A stretch of DNA of 64,000 nucleotides from Gaeumannomyces sp. JS-464 (taxonomy: Eukaryota; Ascomycota; Sordariomycetes; Magnaporthales; Magnaporthaceae), in the NCBI GenBank assembly GCA_002197995.1, contig NGZR01000001.1:4340001-4404000 (forward strand), in the 5' to 3' direction. The translations under genes and the position numbers were made by a program. Numbering within the stretch: position 1 is the first letter of the stretch; every line of letters starts with the position of its first letter. This document shows positions 1 through 10,568 of the stretch, one piece after another. A model generated the notes under the pieces. The model saw only the letters and a list, made by a program, of their open reading frames with translations, searched no databases and was not told where the DNA came from.

Positions 1-743
1 CAAGTCTGGGGCTTACCGATGAGGTGTCTACCTGATTAAATAACTGCCTCGAACCCGCGCGTGCGGGATTGGCAAGCCTCTTCCAGGCGTGCCGAACGTC
101 TTGACGGGAGGCATGGGGATCGGAGTGTGAGAGGTGGCTTGCCGAAAAGGACCCCTTGCTGAAAACACGCTCCATACGTAAGAGCCTGGTGGCTTCATGG
201 GGCTCGGCAGACCGCAGAGCTCCCATACTGCCGGAGTGCCGACTAATCCATTACCGAGATAACGCCAGACCACCTGCGAGACTTTCCCAGATCCTGCCGT
301 CCCGAGACATTCTGAGGCTCTCTCGGAGGCCACCGGACCCCCAGAACCTGGTGGAGACAGCGGGAAAACGGAGGAGGCGGCCGGTTGCACAGAGACACGT
401 ACAAGTCAACCGATTCCGGGTCGAATCTGGCCGCTCCGTTCTTTTGGAACTTTCCGTGACGCATCCCTGGGTTTTGTTCGAGAACTCGTCTCCTGCCGTT
501 TCAGCCCTAAGCAAACTGTCAAATTCCAAACGCGCAAGCATCGCCAGACATGATTTTGGAGTGATCTCGGGCTTCTGCCAAAAACTGGTCTTCCGTTGGC
601 CAAAGCAGGTGATGTGGTAATCATCGACGAGATGGTGCGACGAGCACGAAGACGGCAGCATTTAAATACACATGGGATCTCCATGCCATGTAGTCCGGTA
701 GATAGGCACTCAAGAACTCCAATACTCCCGTATCTGCCCCAAC
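1..743. other. Intergenic, left edge
   Basis: No convincing gene. Reading frames of 70-150 codons exist on both strands but show no recognisable domain, and they overlap each other in different frames. It contains the 5' flank of the PTH11-like gene that starts at 744. Confidence 0.5.
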
Positions 744-2552
744 ATGCGCAGTATCTGGCCTTCCCTCGATGGCCGGCATTTGTCGCCAGCCGACGTGTCG
801 CGATCGCCTGAATTTATCGCTTGGAGCAAAAACCCGAACCCCACAACTCAACTACAGCAGTTCGCAAAAGCCATCATCGTGATCCTCCCTGCGCTTGCAT
901 TCATCTTTGTCTGCCTCAGGGTCTATAGCCGTGCAAGGGCAAGGCAATTATGGCTGGGTGTGTGCCTGCATGGGTGATTCGACGCGCGCAAAATGGAGCA
1001 CCAGTCTTGCTAACAGATTCCGGTTCTGCCGCTTGGCGTTGACAGACGACATGTTTATCTGCGCATCTATGGTAGGCGTTTCCCTTCTCGGCTTTGCTTT
1101 TCGGATATCACGTTGTCTTCTCGCTGCGTTGCTACGAAAGTCATCTCGGCTAACAACACGCCTCAACAGGTGACAATGGTTCCGATGACGGTGTCGAGTT
1201 ACATGTGTACGTCCTACATCAAGGAGAGTTAAATACAGCGTAGCAAAGAGGTAGACGCTTACTGACCAGGGAAATCAGTTGCCAAAGCAACCTACATCGG
1301 CGTTCACATCCGGGATATTCCACCGATCAATTACATGGAGGCACGACGTTGGGACTATTTGGCCCAAGTGTTTTACCACCCCATTCTACCTCTAGTCAAG
1401 ACCTCGATGCTGCTCTTCCTTTTGAAGCTGGGCCGCCAGAAGCCCTACGTGAAGCATGCCATCCACGCGGTGAACGCGCTCAACCTGGCCACCATGGCCG
1501 CCACAACCTTAACGGCCATGCTCCAGTGCCTACCCGTTCAGCGGTACTGGGACCCCGCGTGAAAGGGAGCTGCATCCCAGCTATCGGTCGTTTCTACATA
1601 TCAGCTGCGGCCATCTCCATCTTTACCGACGTTCTAGTTCTGGGGTTGCCGTTCTGGGTTTTTCTTGACTTGCAGATGGCTCGCAAGTTGAAGATAGCTG
1701 TCCTGGCCGTTTTCTGTTTCGGCTCTTTGTAAGTTTAAAAAAAACCCACAGAGAAACATCACACAGAGACTCCGAGAAAAAACAAAGAACACGGTGTTTT
1801 CTAACAACAACCTCAGAGTGACCATTGTCAGCGTGGTCAGGCTCTATTATTTCTACCGACTCTTTTCTGAAAACCCTCTCGAAGTCCAACGCCGTCTCAG
1901 AAACCCCGACCCGAGCTACAACATCGCCTTCGTCGTGTCCAACCTCGAGACGAGCCTGGCCATCATGTGCGCTTGCGTCCCCGCTCTCAGGGGGCTAGCC
2001 CGCACCTGGTTCCCCGGCGGTTCGACGGCTGCCCGGCCGGTTTGTGGCGATCGCTACACCTTGACCAGCCTCACATCCTGGTCTCCAATCCACCACGCGC
2101 TCGAGGCCGGGCGGGTCAGTCGCTCGCGCCGGCGGATCAGCAACGACTTGTCCCAATTTTCGCTCGGGGGAAGAGGAGGGGGAGGGACCCGCCCGTTCGG
2201 CACCGCCGGGACCTGCTGCAGATCGGAGAAGCTGGGCACGGCTGATGACGGCGTTTCCATGGGAGAGGCCGGGACTAGGCTCAGCGAAGCTGGAGATTCG
2301 AGCCTGGCGGGCCCAGGAGGAAAAGCTGCTGTTCCAGACGCCAACAAGATCAAACCGCTGGACGGGACAAATGCCATTGTCTGCCAGACGCACATTAGCG
2401 TTCGGTATGAGCGCCAGCCCAAGCCGCTCTCTGTCACCGACTCGGAACTTACAATGATGGAGGAAGTCGTGAGGGTTCCTCCCGCTGCCAAGCTCGATGC
2501 GCCTGAGGACAGGGGCATGCGTACGTGCATGAGCAACGACTTTGCGTCTTAG
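744..2552 (+). CDS. PTH11-like integral membrane protein (fungal rhodopsin-domain family)
   Basis: Probable seven-helix receptor-type membrane protein of the PTH11-like / fungal rhodopsin-domain family, plasma membrane; no CFEM domain is seen. My exon model is 744-957, 1046-1071, 1170-1206, 1279-1728 and 1817-2552, with good donors (GTACGT at 1207, GTAAGT at 1729) and CTAAC/CTGAC branch points. The conserved core is present: first helix at about residues 42-62, then DDMFICASM, the signature GVHIRDIPP, the helix pair around LVKTSMLLF, WDPA..KGSCI, and the segment VRLYYFYRL. The C-terminal ~190 residues are hydrophilic, as expected for a cytoplasmic tail. Frame changes by one missing base at about 1556-1560 (WDPA runs into TGA, while the next frame continues KGSCIP). 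With one base allowed the model is about 487 residues. Ligand unknown. Family is confident; exon 3 is inferred. Confidence 0.8.
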
Positions 2553-2931
2553 TCCCGAGTAGACCATAATTAGCCGGATAGATCATCTAATTCGATTTCC
2601 TATGGGGCGACGGATTGTCTCAACACTTCTCAACTCACTGGCGTGGTTTGTCAACTTTCAGGACCTTTCATACAGTGTGTTCGCTTAGATATTCCATGAC
2701 ATTTGTCCGCTCTCTAACCACCTCCGAAAATTGGGTTCCAAAAGTACTGGGAAAGTGATTTCCAAATCCTCTGCTTCGAACAAAACCTTGCTTGTACCAA
2801 CGAAACATGTCCCAGAAGTGGAAAGTAAAAAGGGAAGAAACGTTGAAATCATTGAGAAGAAGGAAAGAAAATGAGCCACAGCAGAAAACCAATTCGTGTG
2901 GTAATTCCCAAGCACAACTGGTGACAATTCC
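2553..2931. other. Convergent 3' intergenic region
   Basis: Lies between the stop of the PTH11-like gene and the stop of the minus-strand deaminase gene. AT-richer than its flanks. No coding signal is recognised. Confidence 0.5.
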
Positions 2932-4815
2932 TCAAATACGAGGCCAGTTCTGCTGTCGTGGCGTAAACAGAAGAACGCCGCCTCCGTCATCTTCATCCGA
3001 CTCGGAATCAGATTCCTCCAATTCGGCGTTTGGGCTGCGGCTTGCAGGGCTCGGGGAAAAGTCAAAGCTGCTCCGGGTCGCTGACGACTCGGATCCAGCG
3101 GGGGAGCCAGGTCGAGACGGCTTGTGCATGGCATCCTCGTCGTCGTCATATTCGCTCCCTCCGTCCCAGCGATAATACTCGGCTGGGCTTTCTCCTAGAA
3201 AAGCAACGGAAGGGGAAAGGTTAGTTGTACTGGAGCTTCCTAGGTGGAGCGGGAGCGTTGGTTTTGGAGGCGACTTACTGATACTCAGAGCAGCGAGGCC
3301 CGGCTCGGCATCATGAGGTCGAACAAGACTTCTTCGAGTCAACTTTGTGATGCCTGTGGTGGAGTCAGGGTGACTGGTTCCTGGGCCACGCCGCTGCTGG
3401 ATCTGCTCCACTGCGGCCCGGCGGACTTCCTCGATCATTCTCTGAAGGACTGCACGCTGTGGCTTGTATCCAGCGTCGAGTGAGCCCGAGGGGAGAGCCG
3501 GCGGGCTCCACTTGAGCCAGACTCTCTCGTGCGACTCGGGCTCGATGCAGCGCGCGGGATGGTACTTGAGGTAGAGCTTGCAGCAGTAGCAGGCTGGCTT
3601 GCTGCAGCCGATCACCGGCAAGTCAAGAGCAAACTTCTTCTGTCGGCCGGACGCGTTGAAGAGCTCATGGAGCTGGATCTCGGCGTGGACTGTGGGCTTG
3701 AAGCTGGGGTCGTTGTATTCCTCAACCATGCGCTCTTCGATGCCCAGCATCCTGTCGAGCTCCATCAGTGCCCCAATGGTTTCCTCGTCCGTCACCGCCA
3801 TTCGGTTGAGAATCGAGGGAAGATTTGTCTTGTCGTCTGGCTTTGGAGGAGGCACTGGCTCAAGGATAGGGGCCTGGGAGACAACATAGCTGCTCTCCAA
3901 CACCTGCTCGAAGCACTGAGCGCTTTCCACGAGCCGCTTCGGAGCGCGCACATGATGAGCGAGTCTCCCGATGAAGTGATGCACCGCAGCAAAGGGATTG
4001 TTATTGAAGTTTCTGTCCGACACGGTCCCGGAGCTGAAACGGCTCTGTCGGCCCCTGTCTTTGATGTCGGCCATTTTTTCGGACTGCCTGTGCTCAAAAG
4101 CCAGTGAGCAGACTTCACTATGATCGCCCTGTCGAAACTGGTTGAGCCAGCTGGCTAGCTCAGCATCTAGGGTTTTGTTGTAAATGTTACATGCGCGGTT
4201 GTTCAAGGGCCCTGAGCCTAACGATCAGAGCGTGGTGTTCAGGTATAACTTGCCAGGCTCTTGAACAAGGAAGCTCGCGCAGCCCTCGATATATCGACGG
4301 AGCAGTCTGACTTCCTGCTTGACTCTGACTCTCGCGTGCTCGAAACAGTGCCGTGTTAATTTGGCGACAAACTCGTTCCTGATCCCTTGGTCTCGAGCGT
4401 TGGCAGGCCGGATGCTCTCCCTGATTATGGCAAGGGCTGATTCGAGAAAGGTCTGGATCTTGGCAGAGCTCCTGTTCAGAGCGAACCAGAACATAATAAT
4501 CTCGATCATCTTCAATGGCGATGGCCGCAGTCGTCTGACCTCCCTTCTCAAAATCGCAGATGTACGATAGATCGTCCAGGAAGGTCTTGCGAGTGTACTC
4601 GTTGGAACCTTCTTCGACGGAGGCCGGACTGTGTATGCCTCTGGTTTTGCCGAGGGTGTGGAGCAAAATCAGGGGCTCGAAGAAGCGATGCAGCAGCTTC
4701 CCGTACTGGTCGAATCTGGGCCCCCTGTCCAGTGAGGGGGCGATGTCGCCATTCGGGCCAGATTAGAGGGGTTGAGCGCGGCTTTAGATGGCTTCTTAGT
4801 CTTGGATGCAGCCAT
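2932..4815 (-). CDS. OTT_1508-like deaminase family protein (disrupted as read)
   Basis: Predicted zinc-dependent nucleic-acid/nucleotide deaminase-like protein of the fungal OTT_1508 deaminase family; substrate unknown. The diagnostic pair is clear: a VHAEI motif (His-Ala-Glu, codons 3679-3687) and a downstream GCSKPACYCC cysteine motif (about 3580-3610) that would bind the catalytic zinc. Start chosen at 4815 (MAASKTKKP). The N-terminal half carries FDQYGKLLHRFFEPL and ICDFEKGGQTTAAIAIED. A likely 84-bp intron (3278-3195, GTAAGT..CTAG) is a multiple of three, so the frame stays open across it. The tail is Ser/Asp/Glu-rich and probably disordered. Breaks: one base missing near 4745-4757, one extra (or two missing) near 4488-4498, and an in-frame TGA at 4225-4227. 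It may be a decaying gene, although similar breaks affect essential genes in this window. Confidence 0.75.
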
Positions 4816-6101
4816 TGTTGGTGGGTGTGGTGGGTGCCGTGTGGTGCGATGCGCGTGAAGGATGCTTGGGTCAAGGGGATGCAAGCTCGAAGAGAGGGAA
4901 ACGAATCATGAGTGATCAATTGATAGAGAGAATAATGACAACGATGATCTCAGAAGGGCAGTGGGCTCTGACAACGGCTTGTAGAGTATCGAGATGGTAG
5001 AAAAGACCTTGGCCATCGGGTGCCTTTTTGTAGACACGGCCAACAATTCGAAGATGGAGGTTGGGAGGCGCATTGTGTTGCGCAGCCAGCCGGGCTGTGA
5101 GGCCTTGCCTGGCCTCACAATCACGTCCTCATCCGAGGCGTACAGCCAGAAACGCGCGGGTGCGCGTCCGGGGAAGGCCTCCGAGCTCTCTGGCGGGGAA
5201 GGGTGACTGCGCGGGGCCCATTTGACCAGCCGGGGTCCAGAGTTGCCCAGATGCGTGGCTGTCCGACACCCAGGGCCTCATTTTCCGAGGCCCCGGATCA
5301 ATCAGGCCTGCCAACCAGGGCAACAAAGGGATGCGCAGCTGCGTGCCGGGCCGGAAAGATCAATTGGAGTCGGCCATGTCTGCCCAGCCAAGGTTGACTG
5401 CAGCCAGGAGCTGTGGCAGGCCCACCAGACGATGCAGGCGGCCCACCAACTGCCATTTGGCCCGTCTGCGTGCCACGCCCACGCCCAATGGCTGTCGACC
5501 ATTCTCGGGGCCGCACACAGTGCGGCCTGTTTGGCGTTTGACGCGATCCTCTGCCCTTTGATGCTCGACCTCACGAACTGATACAGTGCATGCCCCTGAG
5601 TTCGAGACTGTGTCGGCATGGCTTCACTCGGCTCGTGACGGCGACGCGCCCGCCGCGCAAAGTACAAGCCTCCTTGCCAGAAGCTTCTGTCCAGGACCCA
5701 TGGAAGCACGAGGAGACCCACCGGCTTCCAGGCAGGCGGCGGACCAGCAGCGACCAGCACCCGCAGCAGGCGACCTGTTTGCCTTGGCCGCTGCCAGTGA
5801 GGCCCTCAGAGCTTCCTTCGTTTGTACAGGCATAAAAGACGGCGTTGAGGTTCTCCATCGTGAAGGGTCATGGTGGTCGTACTCTCAGGGCACAAGATCT
5901 GATAAACACTAGGCATCTCGACCTGTGTGTTGCCGTGCTCGATCGGATAACATCAAGTCGGAAAATCGCTCGTGCCTCGTGCGATCAACACTCCCACATC
6001 CATCCCATCTTCCCGTCCTGCTGCTTCTGCGTAGAAGCCTCCGGAGCATCCATCTATACGCCGTCCCCACCGTAATCGCCTCGACACCATCGCCGTCGGC
6101 C
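4816..6101. other. Intergenic region with divergent promoters
   Basis: About 1.3 kb between the divergent deaminase and C2H2 zinc-finger genes. Several overlapping frames of 70-150 codons on both strands (5222-5912) have no domain and contradict one another. I see no RNA gene or repeat. Confidence 0.5.
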
Positions 6102-7093
6102 ATGTCACACCCCAGCCGTCACCGCCACGGCGCCAACCACGACGTGCAGCAAAGCGCGGAGTGGGCCGACGAGACTGATCGGGGGTGTACCATCAGGGGT
6201 ACCAGGAGCACGAATTTCAGAACCCGTATTCACAAGGCCAGACGCCGGCTTACGGAGGTGTCGCTGATTTCCCCGGGGCCTCCACGGCCCCTTCCGCCTG
6301 GCCGATCCATCCCGCCACCGCCCTGCCCCTGGATCAAGTCCAGCAGCAGTTCCCGGTTGCCGACACTGCTTTTTAGAGCGGTAGTCACGCACCGGTAATC
6401 CCAACCCTTGGCCCAGGCCTCTACGGTCTCACTGGGCAGCCTCTGCCATACTCTGCGACTCCGGCGCAGAGTATATATGGCGCCACCACCGCCCTCCACA
6501 CTTACGACCATACCCAGCTTCACACCTCTACCACCGACCTAGCACTTCCCAGCCTCGGCGATTCCGCCGCCAGCACAAGCATGCCTGATCCGGTTTACGA
6601 GGACAGATTTGAGGAGGAGCCCCTTCCGGACCTGGAACCACACAAGCGAGAAGATAATCAATACTACTGCCCCGAGCTCGGTTGCGACTCCAGACCCTAC
6701 GATAGCCTTCGAAACTTCAAGTGAGTATACTTCTATCGCGTTACATAATCTCCCTAACCTTCCCGAAGCAGCATCCAGCTTGCAAGAATAGCCTATCACA
6801 GGGTGCTGCATCCATCCCCCAGCACCCAGCTAATGATCGGAATGTCCAGGAAGCACATGCGGACGCATCTCAAGCCCGTCCTTTGTCCCATTAACCCGAG
6901 TTGCACGGTGCAGCGCACGGCGGAGCAGAGGGACATGATTCGACATGTCCGCGCGCACCACTCGGTCTGGGCTAGCAGGCAGCCAAACCTCCCACAGGAG
7001 GAGGACTTTGTCTGTGGCCTCTGTCAGCGGACCTTCACTCGCAGTGACAACCTCCGCAAACACGAAAGGGACATCCATAGCAACCAGGGGTAG
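6102..7093 (+). CDS. C2H2 zinc-finger protein
   Basis: Small putative DNA-binding protein, nuclear if functional. Start chosen at the ATG at 6102 (MSHPSRHRHG). The N-terminal part is low-complexity and Gln/Pro/Tyr-rich. Then come a finger of the form CPELGC-x12-H-x3-H that spans the splice junction, a second Cys/His pair region (LCPINPSC..HVRAHH) and a canonical third finger (CGLCQRTFTRSDNLRKH..H). Intron 6721-6849 (GTGAGT..CCAG, 129 bp) joins NFK to KHMRTH. Two disruptions: one base missing at the GGGGG run 6181-6185, where the frame switches to VYHQGYQEHEF, and an in-frame TAG at 6374-6376, after which clearly coding sequence continues in the same frame. A CAG-to-TAG transition would explain the stop. 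About 287 codons including the stop. Targets unknown. Confidence 0.65.
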
Positions 7094-8437
7094 CACTGTT
7101 TCTCGTCTCTGTTCCTAAGTCGTCTTAAGTCACACCTCTATTCCCTTCTTCTTTTTTTGGTCGAGCCCCTCTGTTGTTGTTTTCTTCTTTCCTCCGTTTC
7201 GGGCCAACAAGCTGCACGTGCTTCCATGTGTGCATCACTTCAAGCCGCATCTATCCATGTGGGCTGTCGTCCTCCCTCAGGGGCGACAAGAAATACCGCA
7301 CATCCAGCCAAAATCTCTCAAGCCGGGAGCATTGTCATGACCCTGTTTCCTTACATGCCTTTCTACTTTCTTAGATCTTTGTTTTACGATTGCTCGCTTT
7401 GTCATTGTGTTGGTACTCGCTTTATGTTATGTCAAGCTTGCCTTTCCGTCTCCCACCTCCTCAATTCGGTGCCTACATGTCCCCTTATCGTTATCTCTTT
7501 TTTTCCTTGATGATTTCGTATGATCTCCGTATGATTATCCATTTTCTTAGCACCTATGCAATGAAGTATCTGTCTTCTGCGATTTCTTGTAGAAAAGACC
7601 TCTGGTGCCACCATAGCTTTAAATGGCCTGTCCACCTTCCAAGATCCATTGGATAGGTCTATAATAGCATCTGTAGCCGGTTGACCATTCGTAGTAGAAG
7701 CGTAGGTGCATGCAGGGGCGTGGGCTCGACCACAAAGAGCGCCAACACTCGCATGCTGAGCCCCGGCTGGCGGGATTACAATTTCTAAACTCCGCGATGG
7801 GTAGATGCCAAAACAGGTAACCCCAGGTACCGAGTGGGAGGTAGCTGCAGGGCATGGATAACACTTTGCGGGCAAGCACAATAGCCGACTTGGCGCCTGC
7901 AGGGGCCGGGTCGACGAATAGGGGAGGGCGAAGCTGGGAGAGAGTACGCGCGTAAATGGCCGCGGCAGAAGCAAGATTGGTGAGGGCCTCCGCCAAGCGG
8001 CCAGACTGTTTACGGAAGGTAATATAAGAGACGTGATATGATTGACCCTGCCCGCCCAAGGCGGAGAGATCGATACCGTCGAGGTGATGAGGAGTCGGTG
8101 GAGCACTGGAATACCGACGCTCCGATCGTATGGGTATTTTCCTCTCGCACCGGCACTCGGATGTAGGGTGGCATGGTGATTAGTGGGTGGTTAGTCAGTG
8201 TGCATGGAGTGCAACATTCCCCTCTGCCAAGCGCACTCCGCACATCTGCATCTAGTTCAGTACTACGTGCCATATGGCCTTCGGGTCTTTACTGGCGAGG
8301 GAGTGTCTCTTAGCTTATAAGAGTAACGGGATACTAGGCTTCCAGCTCGAAGTTCGTGCGCGTGGCGTAGCCTCTCGCAATCCAACCAAGCCCAGCCAGC
8401 CGAGCCGTCGCAGGGAAAGCTCAAGACACAAACCACC
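7094..8437. other. Intergenic region
   Basis: About 1.3 kb with T-rich stretches (7140-7200, 7370-7560), probably the 3' UTR of the zinc-finger gene, followed by the GMC oxidoreductase promoter. A 224-codon minus frame (7432-8106) has no recognisable domain and is not called. Confidence 0.5.
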
Positions 8438-10437
8438 ATGGTGGGAAATAGCGGTAAAAGGGGCTCGCTGAAGAGCTTGCTGAGCACCCTTTCGCTCGGG
8501 TTCCTGGCTGCCACCCCCATCTCCGGGGCTCCGACGGCTGCCGCTGCGGACGCGTACGATTATGTGGTGGTTGGCAGCGGACCGGGAGGCGGCGTCTTGG
8601 CCGCGAACCTAGCCAAGGCCGGATACTCGGTCTTCCTTCTCGAGGCAGGCGACGCCAGCCCGAGCATTGGCTTCGGGTCGTACACACCGACAGTTACATG
8701 GGATTTTTTCGTCAAGCACTACCCGGACGGAGACGCCCGTAACGACCAATACAGCCACCTAACATGGAAGACGCCCCAAGGCCAATACTGGGTTGGAAGG
8801 ACCGGTGCCCCTGCCGGATCTAAACTTCTGGGCGTCTACTACCCGCGAGGTGCTACGCTCGGAGGATCATCCATGATCAACGCCATGTGCACGTGGCTCC
8901 CGAGCGACAGCGACTGGAACTACCACTACGAGGTCACGGGTGACGAAAGCTGGAAGGCCGGGAACATGCGCAAGATCTTCGAGCGGATCGAGAAGAACAA
9001 CTACATGCCCAAGGGCACCCCCGGCCACGGATTCGACGGGTGGTTCCAGACGCAGATGGGCGCCATGACGCAGGCGCGCCTCGGGCCGCTGACGGGGAAC
9101 CGCGTCATGGAGATGTACGCCCGCGACCTCAACCTGACGGCGCCCATGAGCAGCCTGCTGACGCGCGACCCCAACGCCCTCTCGCCGGCGCGCGACCAGG
9201 AGCAGAGCATCTACGGGCTCGTCAACCACCAGTACCCCAACGGCAACCGCTACAGCTCGCGCGACTACGTCCAGGAGGAGGCGCGGCGGAGCGGCACCAA
9301 GCTGGTCGTGTCGCTGCGGTCGCTCGCGACCAAGGTCCTGTTCGACACGGCGTCGGCCTGCGGCGCCGGCGCGCCGCGCGCCACGGGCGTCGAGTACCTC
9401 GAGGGCGCGTCCATGTACCGGGCCGACTTCCGCAACACGGCGGCGACCAAGGGCACTAAAAAGACGGTGCTGGCGCGGCGCGAGGTCATCGTGTCGGGCG
9501 GCGCCTTCAACTCGCCGCAGCTGCTGATGCTCAGCGGCGTCGGCGACCGCGCCCACCTCGAGTCGCTCAACATCACCGTCGTCAAGCACCTGCCGGGCGT
9601 GGGCCAGAACCTAATGGACAACCAGGAGATGCCCATCGTCGGGCAGGGCAACGCCGGCTCGGGCATGGCGGGCATGGCTATGGTCAAGTCCAAGCACCCG
9701 GCCCACAACGAGCGCGACATGTTTCTGATGGGCGGCCCCGGCTTCCTCTTCCGCGGTTTTTGGCCTTCCAATAATCGCGTAGGACAGTGCCCGCCGAGCC
9801 CCAGGGCGTCTATGGCGTCAGCATGGTCAAGGGCAGCTCGGTCAATAACAAGGGCTGGGTCAAGCTGCGGACGGCCGACCCTCAAGATCCTCCCGAGATC
9901 AACTTCAACCATTATGCGGCCGGCTCCGGGCCCGACATCGAGGCCATGAAGGACACCATCGCCTGGATCAGGACGGTCTACAAGCGACTGGGGATGCCGA
10001 CGCTGGAGCCGCCCTGCAAGGCCGGGCCGGACGCGCAGGGCTACTGCGGCAAGGAGGACGAGGAGTGGCTTCACAAGCAGACCTTCGGTCACCACCCCAC
10101 CAGCACCAACAAAATCGGCGCCGACGGCGATCCCATGTCTGTGCTGGACTCCAAGTTCCGCGTCCGCGGCGTCGCGGGTCTGCGCGTCGTCGATGCCAGC
10201 TCCTTTGCTCGCATCCCGGGCATTTTCCCCGTCGTGTCCGTTTTTAGCATCAGCCAGAAGGCTTCCGATGATATGCTAGCTGAGCTGAAGGCGGGAAGGC
10301 CATTAAGGAATGTTCGGCGGCCTGAATGTGGTGGAGGAGTCGATCGTTTTTCTCACCTTCGTGTTGGTATTACGTCTCCGATATCGTTCTTGGAAACCAT
10401 ATTCCTCTTATCCCCTTTGTTTCTCTTTCCGTTCTAG
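8438..10437 (+). CDS. Secreted GMC-family FAD oxidoreductase
   Basis: Glucose-methanol-choline oxidoreductase: FAD-dependent oxidation of an alcohol or sugar-type substrate, probably extracellular. The N-terminus has a hydrophobic signal-like segment (about residues 11-31), followed by the ADP-binding motif GSGPGG at residues 46-51 and a LLEAGD strand end. The GMC signatures YPRGATLGGSS and SGGAFNSPQLLMLSGVG are present. The C-terminal catalytic region has FGHHPTSTNKIG and VRGVAGLRVVDASSFARIPG. No introns. The frame changes by one missing base between 9772 and 9787 (FWPSNNR continues in the next frame as VPAEPQGVYG). With one base allowed the protein is about 666 residues, normal for GMC enzymes with extensions. 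Its stop lies 131 bp from the stop of a convergent FAD oxidoreductase. Substrate cannot be assigned. Confidence 0.88.
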
Positions 10438-10568
10438 GAGGCAGAAATAGTACATACGCGATCTCCCTTTGTTGGTTAGCAAAGCAACAAAAGTCTCGTA
10501 AATTCGGGCTCGCCATGAGGTTGACCGTTATTCGGCTATATGAAACTTAGCCCTATCCAAGTTCCATG

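Noticed and set aside
7432..8106. 224-codon minus-strand frame
   Set aside because: Composition is Ser/Leu/Pro-biased, there is no domain, and an overlapping frame on the same strand (7619-8059) is equally open.
8867..9589. 240-codon minus frame opposite the GMC oxidoreductase
   Set aside because: Antisense shadow of a GC-rich gene; rich in Val/Ala/Arg/His with no domain.
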